From Kitasatospora cheerisanensis KCTC 2395 (GTDB lineage: Bacteria > Actinomycetota > Actinomycetes > Streptomycetales > Streptomycetaceae), in assembly GCF_000696185.1 (NCBI RefSeq), contig NZ_KK853997.1, positions 4,196,410 through 4,260,409 on the forward strand: a stretch of DNA of 64,000 nucleotides, given 5' to 3'. Positions 27,712-36,934 of the stretch are shown piece after piece. Every line of letters starts with the position of its first letter. The first letter of the stretch is position 1. The notes under the pieces are model-generated. The model ran no database searches. It saw only the letters and a program-made list of their open reading frames with translations, and was not told where the DNA came from. The position numbers were made by a program, and so were the translations under genes.

Positions 27712-28604
27712 CCACCCCCGCCCAGACCCACAGCGGCGTCATCCACGACATCGGCTACCGCCCGTACACCGGGCCCCGGTTGGGCCGCGGCTACGCCACC
27801 CGTTCGCTGTACGTGCAGAGCCTGCGCGCCGCGTTCGGCCTCGGCCGGTCCGGCAAGTCGAAGGTGCTGCCGTTCCTGCTGCTCGGCGGCCTGACCGCGC
27901 CGGCGCTGGCGATGCTCGCCATCGCGGTGTTCGCCAACCTGAAGCAGATGCCGCTGGACTACGCCCAGTACCTGTCCAACTTCTCGGTGCTGACGCAGAT
28001 CTTCCTGGCCGCGCAGGCCCCCGTGCTGATGTCCCGCGACCTGCGCCACCACGTCGTGCCGCTGTACTTCTCCCGGCCGGCCGGGCGCGGCGACTACGTG
28101 GCCGCCAAGTTCGCCGCCATGTTCAGCGCCCTGATGATCATGCTGTCGCTCCCGCTGCTGGTGCTGTTCGTCGGCTCGCTGCTGGCCAAGTTCCCGTTCG
28201 GCGACAACCTGGTCCACCTGCTGTACGGCCTGGTCGCCGCCGTCCTGTACGCGCTGCTGTACTCCGCGCTCGGCCTGCTGATCGCCGCCGCCACCCCGCG
28301 CCGCGGCTTCGGCGTGGCCGCCATCATGGGCACCCTGATGATCACCGGCGCGATCGCCGCGATCGTCCGCGGCCTCACCGGCGGCTACGACCCGGTCCCG
28401 CGGGAGTCCGCGTACTGGGCCGAGCTGATCTCGCCCAGCGGCACCGTCGAGGGCCTGGTCAACCAGCTCTTCGGGATCGGCGGCGACGGCCCCGACAAGC
28501 TGCACGCCCCCGGCTCCCTCGGCGCACTGGTGTTCGCCGCGGTGATCGCCCTCGTCACGGCCGGCAGCTACGCGCTGATGCTGCGCCGCTACCGGAACGT
28601 CTGA
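27708..28604 (+). CDS. ABC transporter permease
   Basis: A 298-residue membrane subunit with about six helices (for example FLLLGGLTAPALAMLAIAVF and LMIMLSLPLLVLFVGSLL) and a cytoplasmic N-terminus containing IHDIGYRPYTGPRLGR, typical of ABC-2 type permeases in actinomycetes. ATG 27708 overlaps the stop of the ATPase gene (ATGA), so the two are coupled. It ends nine bases before the next ATPase gene. Confidence 0.88.
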   Translation: MTTPAQTHSGVIHDIGYRPYTGPRLGRGYATRSLYVQSLRAAFGLGRSGKSKVLPFLLLGGLTAPALAMLAIAVFANLKQMPLDYAQYLSNFSVLTQIFLAAQAPVLMSRDLRHHVVPLYFSRPAGRGDYVAAKFAAMFSALMIMLSLPLLVLFVGSLLAKFPFGDNLVHLLYGLVAAVLYALLYSALGLLIAAATPRRGFGVAAIMGTLMITGAIAAIVRGLTGGYDPVPRESAYWAELISPSGTVEGLVNQLFGIGGDGPDKLHAPGSLGALVFAAVIALVTAGSYALMLRRYRNV

Positions 28605-28613
28605 GAGGCAGCC

Positions 28614-29531
28614 ATGGCCGTCATCACCATCGACAAGGTCTCCCGCTGGTTCGGCAACGTGGTCGCCGTCAACGACGTCACCATGACCATCGGACCGGGC
28701 ATCACGGGCCTGCTCGGCCCCAACGGCGCCGGAAAGTCCACCCTCATCCACATGATGAGCGGCTTCCTCGCCCCCTCCTCCGGCGCGGTCACCCTGGACG
28801 GCGCCCAGATCTGGCGCAACCAGCAGGTGTACCGGCAGATCGGCCTGGTCCCCGAAAAGGAGTCGATGTACGACTACCTGACGGGCTGGGAGTTCGTCCT
28901 CGCCAACGCCGAACTGCACGGCCTCGCCGACCCCGGCGCCGCCGCGAAGCGGGCCATCGCTCTGGTCGAGATGGAGTACGCCCAGGAACGCCAGACCGGC
29001 ACCTACTCCAAGGGCATGAAGCAGCGCGTCAAGATGGCCTCCGCCCTGGTCCACGACCCGGCGGTGCTGCTCCTCGACGAGCCGTTCAACGGCATGGACC
29101 CCCGCCAGCGCCTCCACCTCATGGAACTGCTGCGCCGGTTCGGCGCCGACGGGCGCACCGTGCTGTTCTCCTCGCACATCCTCGAAGAGGTCGAGCAACT
29201 CGCCCGCCACATCGAGGTGGTGGTCGCCGGACGGCACGCCGCCTCGGGCGACTTCCGCGAGATCCGCCGCCTGATGACCGACCGCCCGCACCGCTACCTG
29301 GTGCGCTCCAGCGACGACCGCCGGCTGGCCGCCGCGCTGATCGCGGACGGCTCCACCGCCGGCATCGAACTCGACACCGCCGAGAAGGCGCTGCGCATCC
29401 AGGCGATCAACTTCCAGGGCTTCACCACCCTGCTGCCCAAGGTCGCCCGCGAGGCCGGCATCCGGCTGTACACCGTCTCCCCGGCCGACGAGTCGCTGGA
29501 AAGCGTCTTCTCGTACCTGGTCTCGTCCTGA
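28614..29531 (+). CDS. ABC transporter ATP-binding protein
   Basis: A 305-residue ABC ATPase: Walker A GPNGAGKSTL, VPEKESMYDYLTGWEF, signature YSKGMKQRVKMASAL, Walker B VLLLDEPFNGMDP and switch His in FSSHILEEVE. The C-terminal 90 residues form a small accessory domain. It is similar to the ATPase at 26671, so the four-gene block looks like two duplicated transporter pairs in one operon. Substrate unknown. Confidence 0.9.
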   Translation: MAVITIDKVSRWFGNVVAVNDVTMTIGPGITGLLGPNGAGKSTLIHMMSGFLAPSSGAVTLDGAQIWRNQQVYRQIGLVPEKESMYDYLTGWEFVLANAELHGLADPGAAAKRAIALVEMEYAQERQTGTYSKGMKQRVKMASALVHDPAVLLLDEPFNGMDPRQRLHLMELLRRFGADGRTVLFSSHILEEVEQLARHIEVVVAGRHAASGDFREIRRLMTDRPHRYLVRSSDDRRLAAALIADGSTAGIELDTAEKALRIQAINFQGFTTLLPKVAREAGIRLYTVSPADESLESVFSYLVSS

Positions 29532-29541
29532 AGGGCCACCG

Positions 29542-30258
29542 ATGAACACCACCGTCGCCAGGCTCACCGCCCGCGGCCTGTTCGGCCGCCGCCGGATCCT
29601 GATCCTGCTGGCCGTCCCGGTCCTGCTGCTGGTCATCGCCGTGATCGCCCGCAACAGCACCCTGGACAAGCTGGAACTCGCCCACAGCATCCTCGGCAAC
29701 CTCGCCCTGGGCACCCTCGTCCCGATCACCGGCCTGATCGTCGGCACCGGCGTGATCGCCACCGAGATCGAGGACGGCTCGATCGTCTACCTGCTGGCCA
29801 AGCCGCTGCCGCGCTGGCAGATCGTCACCACCAAGCTGGCCGTCGCCGTCGGCGCCGCCTGGCTGCTGTCCGCGCTGCCGACCTACCTGGCCGGCCTGAT
29901 CCTCTACGGCTCCGCGGACGGCATCGCGGCCGGCTACGCCGTCGGCACGCTGGTCGCCGGCGCCGCCTACAGCGCACTGTTCCTGCTGCTCGGCGTGGTC
30001 ACCCGACACGCGGTGATCGCCGGCCTCGCCTACGCGCTGATCTGGGAGAGCCTGATCGGCAACTACGTCGAGGGCGCCCGCACCCTGTCCGTCCAGCAGT
30101 GGGGCCTGTCGCTGACCCAGGCGGTCGCCGCCGACGGCACCGTCACCGCCCCGGTCGGACTGAGCACCGCGGTCTGGCTGCTGATCGTCGCCGCGGTCGG
30201 CGCCACCGCGCTGGCCTCGGTCAAGCTGGCCGGGCTCACCCTCAACGGCGAGGAGTAG
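29542..30258 (+). CDS. ABC transporter permease
   Basis: A 238-residue ABC-2 type permease with about six helices (RILILLAVPVLLLVIAVIA, LGNLALGTLVPITGLIVGTGVIA, and so on) and the cytoplasmic loop EIEDGSIVYLLAKPLPRWQ common in this class. It starts ten bases after the ATPase gene and is followed by a strong terminator. Shorter than the 27708 permease and only distantly like it. Confidence 0.88.
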   Translation: MNTTVARLTARGLFGRRRILILLAVPVLLLVIAVIARNSTLDKLELAHSILGNLALGTLVPITGLIVGTGVIATEIEDGSIVYLLAKPLPRWQIVTTKLAVAVGAAWLLSALPTYLAGLILYGSADGIAAGYAVGTLVAGAAYSALFLLLGVVTRHAVIAGLAYALIWESLIGNYVEGARTLSVQQWGLSLTQAVAADGTVTAPVGLSTAVWLLIVAAVGATALASVKLAGLTLNGEE

Positions 30259-30289
30259 CCCCCGACGGCGAGGAGCAACCCTCCCGGAG

Positions 30290-30335
30290 ACGCGGAACGG
30301 CGGGGACGGCACATGCCGTCCCCGCCGTTCCGCGT
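30290..30335. terminator. Bidirectional terminator
   Basis: A perfect 21-base stem (30290-30310 with 30315-30335) around ACAT, between the convergent permease and MFS genes. Confidence 0.92.
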
Positions 30336-30341
30336 GGTCCG

Positions 30342-31586
30342 TCAGACCGTCCGGTCGCGGCCCGCGCCCCAGCCGGCCACCGCCGCCACCGCGGACAGCG
30401 CCAGCATCACGACCAGCGTGGCGTCCCAGCCGCCGGTCAGCTGGTGCAGCGCGCCGCCGCCGACCGGGCCGGCCGCCGCCACCAGGTAGCCCACCGCCTG
30501 GCTCATCCCGCCCAGCCGGGCCGCGCCCAGCACGCTGTCGGTGCGCAGCACGATGAACGCCAGGCCCAGGCCCAGCGAGCCGCCCTGCGCCAGGCCAAGC
30601 ACCGTCGCCGAGGCCCACGCGCCCGACACCGGGGCCAGCAGCAGCCAGGCGATGCCCGCCGCGTTCAGCCCGGCCATGGCCAGCGCCAGCCCGCGCTGCC
30701 GGGTCATCCGGCCCGCCGCCAGCGGCACCAGGAACGCGCCGACCACCTGCACCAGGTTGCTGAACGCGAACACCAGGCCGGCTTCGCCGCGCGGCATCCC
30801 GTGGTCGGCCAGGATGGTCGGCATCCACGCCACCAGGGTGTACACCAGCAGCGAGGAGATGCCCATGAACGCGCTGATCTGCCAGGCCAGCGGAGACTTC
30901 CACGGACTGACCGCGGGCCGCTGCGGCACCGCCGCCGGCGCCACCCGCACCGGCACGGTGGCCTCCTGACGGGCCTTCAGCACCTGCGGCAGCCACGCCA
31001 GTCCGGCGACCAGCGCCAGCACCGACCAGGCGCCCAGCGAGGCCTGCCAGCCGCCGCCCAGGGCGTGCTCCAGCGGCACCGACAGCGCGGCGGCCATGGT
31101 CGCGCCGACCAGCATGGTGGTCGAGTAGACGCCGGTCATCATCGCCGCCCGGTGCGGGAACTCGCGCTTCACCAGGCCCGGCATCGACACGTTCAGCACC
31201 GCGATGGCCACGCCGATCACCACGCAGCCCAGGTACAGCGTCGCCACCGACGGCAGCACCCGCAGCAGCACGCCCGCGCCCAGCGCCAGCACCGCGCCCA
31301 GCACCACCCGCTCGGTGCCGAACCGGCGGGTCAGCCGCGGCGTCAGCGGCGCGCCCACGCCCTGGAACAGCACCGGCACGGTGGTGATCAGGCCGCTCGC
31401 CGCCGCGGACAGGCCGAAGGTGTGCTGGATCTCCGCCACCATCGGCGAGACCGCCGCCAGGCAGGCCCGCATGTTCAGGGCCACCAGCACGATGCCCGCC
31501 AGCAGCAGGGCGGGGTGGGCGAACTTGGCGGTTCGGGTACCGACCTTCGGGTCGAGGACGGGCTGCACGGCACGGGTGACCGACAT
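30342..31586 (-). CDS. CynX/NimT-family MFS transporter
   Basis: A 414-residue major facilitator with twelve predicted helices. The first helix segment LLAGIVLVALNMRACLAAVSP and FQGVGAPLTPRLTRRFGTERV after helix 2 are typical of the CynX/NimT (cyanate or 2-nitroimidazole) family. Substrate not known. A FadR-type regulator gene lies 60 bases upstream on the same strand, and probably controls it. ATG 31586. Confidence 0.88.
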   Translation of the reverse strand: MSVTRAVQPVLDPKVGTRTAKFAHPALLLAGIVLVALNMRACLAAVSPMVAEIQHTFGLSAAASGLITTVPVLFQGVGAPLTPRLTRRFGTERVVLGAVLALGAGVLLRVLPSVATLYLGCVVIGVAIAVLNVSMPGLVKREFPHRAAMMTGVYSTTMLVGATMAAALSVPLEHALGGGWQASLGAWSVLALVAGLAWLPQVLKARQEATVPVRVAPAAVPQRPAVSPWKSPLAWQISAFMGISSLLVYTLVAWMPTILADHGMPRGEAGLVFAFSNLVQVVGAFLVPLAAGRMTRQRGLALAMAGLNAAGIAWLLLAPVSGAWASATVLGLAQGGSLGLGLAFIVLRTDSVLGAARLGGMSQAVGYLVAAAGPVGGGALHQLTGGWDATLVVMLALSAVAAVAGWGAGRDRTV

Positions 31587-31646
31587 GGCGGGGCTGACTC
31601 TCTGTGCGGGTGAACGAAGAAGGGGGACCGGAGGGTTGACGGCGCG

Positions 31647-32366
31647 TTACTTGCGCGCGGCGATCTCGGCGAGCAACTGCTCCACCGCCGCCGTCGGCTC
31701 CGCCAGCAGGGCCCGACAGGCCGCCTCGGCGCGCTCCGGGTCACCGCTCTCGATCGCGTCGACCAGCGCCGCGTGGGTGCCGATCGCCACCTCGGGCATG
31801 TCGTGGTCGCCGAACGCCGCGCGCATCGACTCCCGCACCGAGGCCCCGAAGTAGCGGTACACCTCGGTCAGCGCCGGATTGTGCGCCGCCTCCACCACCG
31901 CCGTGTGGAACTCCAGGTCGTGCTCGACGGTGGCCTCCCGGCCGGCCCGCTCCGGGTGCGCGGCCATCACTTCGGCCTCCCGGGCCAGCGCCGCCCGCAT
32001 CCGGGCCAGGTCGTCCGGGGTGTGCCGCTCGGCGGCCAGCCGGGCCGCCTCGGTCTCCAGCGCGGCACGCACCTCCAGCACGTCCCGCACCCCCGAGCGC
32101 TGCACCCCGCGCAGCACCGACGCCGGGTCGCTGGTCGAGCGGACGAAGGTCCCCTCGCCCTGCCGGGAGACCAGCATGCCGGCGTGCACCAGCACCCGGA
32201 TCGCCTCCCGGACGGTGTTGCGCCCCACTCGCAGCCGCTCGGCGAGCTCGTGCTCGGTCGGGATCCGCGACCCCACCGGCCACGCCCCGCCCGCCAGTTG
32301 CTCCCGCAGCTGCTCGATCGCCTCGTCCACCAGCGAACGCCGCCCGGCCGCCTGCAGTCCCTCCAC
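31647..32366 (-). CDS. FadR-subfamily GntR transcriptional regulator
   Basis: A 239-residue repressor: winged helix at residues about 10-75 (GSRIPTEHELAERLRVGRNTVREAIRVLVHAGMLV) and an all-helical FCD ligand domain with the metal-ligand pattern EFHTAVVEAAHNP and a later His in AIGTHAALV, which in this family often binds a metal and a small acid. It precedes the MFS gene on the same strand. Two direct repeats upstream (32399-32437) look like its operators. Effector unknown. Confidence 0.9.
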   Translation of the reverse strand: MEGLQAAGRRSLVDEAIEQLREQLAGGAWPVGSRIPTEHELAERLRVGRNTVREAIRVLVHAGMLVSRQGEGTFVRSTSDPASVLRGVQRSGVRDVLEVRAALETEAARLAAERHTPDDLARMRAALAREAEVMAAHPERAGREATVEHDLEFHTAVVEAAHNPALTEVYRYFGASVRESMRAAFGDHDMPEVAIGTHAALVDAIESGDPERAEAACRALLAEPTAAVEQLLAEIAARK

Positions 32367-32714
32367 GCCGGGCTCCCTTCACGTGCGCGGTCCGATGTCG
32401 GTCATCCTACAACTGCTTTGCCCGGTCATCCTACAACCGCTCTGGCGTGCGGGAACGCGGAGACAACCGGCGGGCCGAACGGTGCCCGGAAGCGGGCGGA
32501 GGAGAGCGGTGCGAACGCCGAAGTCGCGTGTCTCACACGGGAGAACGGGAACCGGCGGTCCGTACGCGTCGTTGCTGAGCTCGGAGTGGAGCCCCGGGCC
32601 GTGACTCGGCAATGATCCCTTTATATGCTCCGCTCTCATAGCTTCATCCGTCCGCCCAGCAGACGGAGCGGTTGCTGAGGGGCCCGACGGCCGCCTCCGG
32701 TGAAGGGTGTACGT
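32367..32714. other. Intergenic region between the FadR-type regulator and the LCP gene
   Basis: 348 bases between divergent genes. The left part carries the two repeats at 32399-32437 with promoter-like TAGGAT elements for the regulator. The right part contains an A/T-rich TTTATATGCT near 32620-32630 that may be the -10 of the LCP gene. I see no gene in it. Confidence 0.6.
32399..32437 (-). promoter_or_regulatory. Direct-repeat operator pair of the FadR-type regulator
   Basis: CGGTCATCCTACAAC occurs at 32399-32413 and again at 32423-32437, 24 bases start to start. Read on the minus strand it is GTTGTAGGATGACCG, which holds a Streptomyces-like -10 (TAGGAT) and a FadR-type TTGTnnnatgAC half site. 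Position just upstream of the regulator start suggests autoregulation. Confidence 0.6.
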
Positions 32715-34521
32715 ATGGCAGGCCAGAGGGCGGGGGCGTCCGACGCGGACGCCGGCTGGTGGGAGAACGTCCCGCCACAGGGCGACCCCTACCGGCAGGA
32801 CGCGCCCCGTCGCGACGACGCGCCGCCCCCCGGCGTGCCCCGTCGCCGGGCGGCCGGCCACGACGACGCCCCCGCCCCGGCAGCCGCAGTGAGGCCCGCC
32901 GCGCCGCCCAGGGCCGCGGCGCCGCCGCGCAGGGCCGCTCCGGACGCCGCGCCGCCCCGAGCCCGAGACCGCGGGCGCCGGAGCGGGCGGCGGCGGCCGG
33001 GCCGAAGCCCGCCGCGCCGCCCAGGGGCGCCGCAAGCCCCGCGGCACCAAGAAGATCATCATCTGGTCGCTGGTCGGCGCCAGCGTCGCCGTGGTCGGCA
33101 CCGGCGGCTACTTCTACTGGCGACTGAACGCCAACATCTCCTCCTTCGACCGCGACGGCATCAGCAAGGACCGCCCGGCGGCCGCCGAGGCCGACGCCCA
33201 GGGCCGCCGCCCGATGAACATCCTGCTGATCGGCTCCGACTCGCGCGACGGCGCCAACAAGGACCTCGGCGGCGGCGAGGAGGGCGGCGCCCGCTCCGAC
33301 ACCACGATCCTGTTGCACGTCTACGCCGACCACAAGCACGCCGTCGGCGTCTCGTTCCCCCGCGACGCACTGGTCAACATCCCCAAGTGCATGCTGCCGA
33401 ACAAGAATTGGACCAAGCCGCAGACCAACGTGATGTTCAACAGCGCGTTCTCGGTCGGCAACAGCGAGCAGGGCAACCCGGCGTGCACCCAGAACACCGT
33501 CGAGGCCCTCACCGGCCTCCGCGTCGACCACACCATGGTGGTCAACTTCGAGGGCTTCGCCGCGATGACCAAGGCCGTCGGCGGCGTCGAGGTCTGCCTG
33601 CCCAACGCCATCTACGAGAAGGACCTCAACCCCAACCTGCCCAAGAAGGGCAAGGAGATCTACCCCAAGGGCGTGCAGAAGGTCGAGGGCCAGGCCGCCC
33701 TCGACTACGTCCGGCTGCGGCACGGCATCGGCGACAACTCCGACGTCGGCCGCATGCAGCGCCAGCAGGCCTTCCTGTCCTCGCTGATCAAGTCGGTCAA
33801 GACCAAGGGCATGAGCCCGACCAACCTGCTGCCGCTGGCCGACGCCGCCACCAAGTCGCTCACCGTCGACCCCGACCTGGCCGGCGTCGACAAGCTGCTC
33901 GACCTGGGCATGTCGCTCAAGGACATCGACCTGCACGACATCAAGTTCCTCACCACCCCCTGGCACTACGAGAAGGAACGGATCGGCCTCAACCACCCCG
34001 AGGTCGACCAGCTCTGGGCCGCCCTCAAGGCCGACCGCACCCTCGACGGCCAGGACGCCAGCGGCGGCGGCGCCAGCCCCGCCCGAGCGAGCCGCCGCGC
34101 CCTCCTCCGGCCGCCGGCCGCCCCGGCCGCCAACGGGGCCGGCATCAAGGTCGGCGTCTACAACGGCACCACCACCGGCGGCCTCGGCACCAAGGCCTCC
34201 GCGACGCTCAAGGCCGCGAACTTCACCGTCACCATGACCGCCAACGCCGCCAACCAGAACCACGCCACCACCGTGGTCCAGTACGGCAGCGGCCAGAAGG
34301 CCAACGCGCAGGCCGTCGCCGCGCTGTTCCCCGGCGCCACCATCGAGGCCGGCTCCGCCGCCGGCATCTCGCTGGTGCTCGGCAAGGACTACGCCGCGAC
34401 CGCCGGCGGCACCGCGACGGGCGGCGGCGCCGCCGACCCGGGCCCGGTCTCCACCAGCGTCGCCAACGACGCCCGCTCCGCGGACGACGACGTCTGCTCC
34501 AACGTCAGCTACGGCAGCTGA
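32715..34521 (+). CDS. LytR-CpsA-Psr (LCP) family cell-wall ligase, one apparent frameshift
   Basis: LCP enzymes transfer teichoic acids or other polymers from lipid carrier to peptidoglycan outside the membrane. From ATG 32715 there is a long Pro/Arg/Asp-rich cytoplasmic head, then a membrane helix (IIIWSLVGASVAVVGTGGYFY), the LCP domain (RRPMNILLIGSDSRDG, SDTTILLHVYADHKHAVGVSFPRD, ALDYVRLRHGIGDNSDVGRMQRQQ) and a C-terminal LytR_C domain (GIKVGVYNGTTTGGLG). The catalytic Arg/Asp residues are present. The head is in frame 3 but the domain is in frame 1; removing one C in the CCCC run near 32957-32962 unites them as about 601 residues. Confidence 0.88.
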
Positions 34522-34537
34522 CCGGACCGCAGCACAC

Positions 34538-34576
34538 GCGAAAGCGCCGCCGGCCCCGGGCCGGCGGCGCTTTCGC
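34538..34576. terminator. Bidirectional terminator
   Basis: An 18-base perfect stem (34538-34555 with 34559-34576), between the LCP gene and the convergent HAD gene. Confidence 0.9.
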
Positions 34577-34587
34577 CGTTCCTGCCG

Positions 34588-35409
34588 CTACTGCCCGCCG
34601 AGGCCGAACACCCGGTCCAGCACCACGGCCACGCCGTCCTCGTCGTTGCCGACCGTCACCTCGTCGGCCACCGCCCGCAGCTGCTCGTGGGCGTTGCCCA
34701 TCGCCACGCCATACCCGGCCCAGCGGAACATCGGAATGTCGTTGGGCATGTCGCCGAACGCGATGGTCTCGGCCGCGGTGACGCCCAGCCGGCGCGAGGC
34801 CAGCGACAGGCCGGTGGCCTTGGTCAGGCCCAGCGGGAGCAGCTCGACGATGCTGTCGCCGGCCATCACCACGCCGACCAGCTGACCGGCCACCGCCCGG
34901 GCCGCGTCGGCCAGTTGATCGTCCGTCAGCTCCGGGTGCTGGATGTACAGCTTGCTGACCGGCGCGGCCAGCAGCTGCTCCGGGGCGACCTCGCGCACTG
35001 GCAGGCCGGTCGCGATCCGCAGCCGGTAGCCGGGGCCCGCGACGACCTCGCCGTCCAGGCCGTCCTGGTTGGCGGCGACCGCCAGCGGGCCGACCTCGGC
35101 CTCGATCTTGGCGAGTGCCAGCGCGGCCAGCTGCCGGTCCAGGGTCACCGAGGTGAGCAGCTTGTGCGCGCCCGCGTCGTAGACCTGCGCGCCCTGCCCG
35201 CAGACCGCTATCCCGGTGTAGCCGATCTCGTCCAGCACCGGCTTCGTCCAGCCGGCCGAGCGGCCGGTGACGATGATGTGCTGCGCCCCGAGCGCCGTGA
35301 CGGCGCCCAGGGCCTCGCGGGTGCGGGCGGAGACGTTCTCGGCGCTGGTGAGCAGCGTCCCGTCGAGGTCGGTGGCGACCAGCCGGTAGGGCAGGGCGGC
35401 GGTGCTCAT
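34588..35409 (-). CDS. HAD-superfamily hydrolase, Cof type
   Basis: A 273-residue phosphatase: motif I DLDGTLL, motif II VTGRSAGW, a C2B cap domain, and the metal motif FGDMPNDIPMF. It starts ATG 35409, 46 bases after the serS stop on the same strand, so it probably shares the serS transcript. The substrate is not evident; it is a different lineage from the HAD gene at 9158. Confidence 0.88.
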   Translation of the reverse strand: MSTAALPYRLVATDLDGTLLTSAENVSARTREALGAVTALGAQHIIVTGRSAGWTKPVLDEIGYTGIAVCGQGAQVYDAGAHKLLTSVTLDRQLAALALAKIEAEVGPLAVAANQDGLDGEVVAGPGYRLRIATGLPVREVAPEQLLAAPVSKLYIQHPELTDDQLADAARAVAGQLVGVVMAGDSIVELLPLGLTKATGLSLASRRLGVTAAETIAFGDMPNDIPMFRWAGYGVAMGNAHEQLRAVADEVTVGNDEDGVAVVLDRVFGLGGQ

Positions 35410-35455
35410 GCGCGAAGTGCTCCAGGTGCTCCGGGACGACGGGAACGGCGGGCGG

Positions 35456-36733
35456 CTACCGGGCCGCGGGCTCCAGGACGGCCTTCCCGCCCAGGAAGGG
35501 ACGCAGCGCCTCGGGCAGCACCACCGAGCCGTCGGCCTGCTGGTGGTTCTCCAGCAGCGCGACGATGACCCGGGGCACGGCCACCAGGGTGCCGTTGAGG
35601 GTGGCGAGCGGACGGACGCCGTCCTGGTCGCGCATCCGGATCGACAGGCGGCGGGCCTGGTACTCGGTGGTGTTGGAGGTCGAGGTGACCTCGCGGTACT
35701 TGCCCTGGGTGGGGATCCACGCCTCGATGTCGAACTTGCGGGCGGCGGACGCGCCGAGGTCGCCGGAGGCGACGTCGATCACCCGGTAGGGCAGCTCCAG
35801 CGCGTTCAGGAAGTCCTTCTCCCACTGGAGCAGGCGGCGGTGCTCGGCCTCGGCGTCCTCGGGCGCGGTGTAGACGAACATCTCCACCTTCTCGAACTGG
35901 TGGACGCGGATGATGCCGCGGGTGTCCTTGCCGTAGGTGCCGGCCTCGCGGCGGAAGCAGGAGGAGAAGCCGGCGTAGCGCAGCGGCAGCTTGTCGGCGT
36001 CCAGGATCTCGTCCATGTGGTAGGCGGCCAGCGGGACTTCGCTGGTGCCGACCAGGTAGCGGTCGTCGTCCTCTAGGTAGTACACGTTCTCGGCGGCCTG
36101 GCCGAGGAAGCCGGTGCCGTCCATCGCGGCCGGGCGGACCAGCGCCGGGGTGATCATCGGGACGAAGCCGGCCGCGGTGGCCTGCGCCATCGCCATGTTG
36201 ACCAGGGCGAGTTCGAGCAGCGCGCCCGGGCCGGTCAGGTAGTAGGAGCGGGCGCCGGCCACCTTCGCGCCGCGCTCGGTGTCGATCGCGCCGAGCAGCT
36301 GGCCGAGCTCGACGTGGTCGCGGGGCTCGAAGCCCTCGGCGGCGAAGTCGCGCGGGGTGCCGATCTCCTCGAGGGTGACGAAGTCCTCCTCGCCGCCGAC
36401 CGGGGCGGCCGGGTCGATCAGGTTCGCCAGCGAGCGCTGCAGCCGCTCGGCCTCCTCCTTCGCCTCGCTCTGCGCGGCGTCGGCGGCCTTCACCTCGGCG
36501 GCCAGCTCCTTGGTGCGGGCCAGCAGGGCGGCCTTCTCCTCGCCCTTGGCGGCGGCGACCTGCTTGCCGAGCTGCTTCTGCTCGCTGCGCAGTTCGTCGA
36601 AGCGGGTGCCGGCCGCGCGGCGGCGTTCGTCGGCGGAGAGCAGGGCGTCGACCAGGTCGACGTCCTCACCACGGGAGCGCTGCGAGGTACGTACGCGGTC
36701 CGGGTCGTCACGGAGCAGGCGAAGGTCGATCAC
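35456..36733 (-). CDS. serS: Seryl-tRNA synthetase
   Basis: Charges tRNA-Ser with serine. The 425-residue class II enzyme begins VIDLRLLRDDPDRVR, with an N-terminal coiled-coil arm (residues about 30-110) for tRNA recognition, then the catalytic domain with LVGTSEVPLAAYH, the motif 2 loop FSSCFRREAGTYGKDTRG, and the motif 3 region ending NGTLVAVPRVIVALLENHQ. GTG start at 36733. A TAGGCT sequence six bases before the start suggests a leaderless or very short-leader transcript. Confidence 0.97.
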   Translation of the reverse strand: MIDLRLLRDDPDRVRTSQRSRGEDVDLVDALLSADERRRAAGTRFDELRSEQKQLGKQVAAAKGEEKAALLARTKELAAEVKAADAAQSEAKEEAERLQRSLANLIDPAAPVGGEEDFVTLEEIGTPRDFAAEGFEPRDHVELGQLLGAIDTERGAKVAGARSYYLTGPGALLELALVNMAMAQATAAGFVPMITPALVRPAAMDGTGFLGQAAENVYYLEDDDRYLVGTSEVPLAAYHMDEILDADKLPLRYAGFSSCFRREAGTYGKDTRGIIRVHQFEKVEMFVYTAPEDAEAEHRRLLQWEKDFLNALELPYRVIDVASGDLGASAARKFDIEAWIPTQGKYREVTSTSNTTEYQARRLSIRMRDQDGVRPLATLNGTLVAVPRVIVALLENHQQADGSVVLPEALRPFLGGKAVLEPAAR

Positions 36734-36739
36734 GGATCC

Positions 36740-36745
36740 AGCCTA
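36740..36745 (-). promoter_or_regulatory. serS: Possible serS -10 element (short or no leader)
   Basis: On the minus strand TAGGCT lies six bases before the GTG start of serS. This is the spacing of leaderless promoters. No good -35 is visible. Confidence 0.4.
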
Positions 36746-36934
36746 CCGGTGGCGCGGGAGCGTTCCGGGCCGCCGGCGGGCGGGCCGGGGCGGCTCCGAC
36801 GGGCCGGGTTCCGGCCACTGCGGGACTTGGGCCAGTATGTCGCCTTCTGTCCGGAAATCTGGCATCCTGTGCCCGGCCGCCGGCCCGAGGGGTGTGGGAA
36901 AGCCGCCCGGGGCTGGGGATAACTCCCCCCGCCC

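Noticed and set aside
27078..29762. 894-codon open frame on the minus strand
   Set aside because: It crosses three clear ABC genes on the other strand and shows only low-complexity composition.
34075..34140. Odd Arg-rich stretch in the LCP linker that could be two compensating frameshifts
   Set aside because: The frame stays open on both sides and several readings are equally plausible, so I cannot support a second break there.
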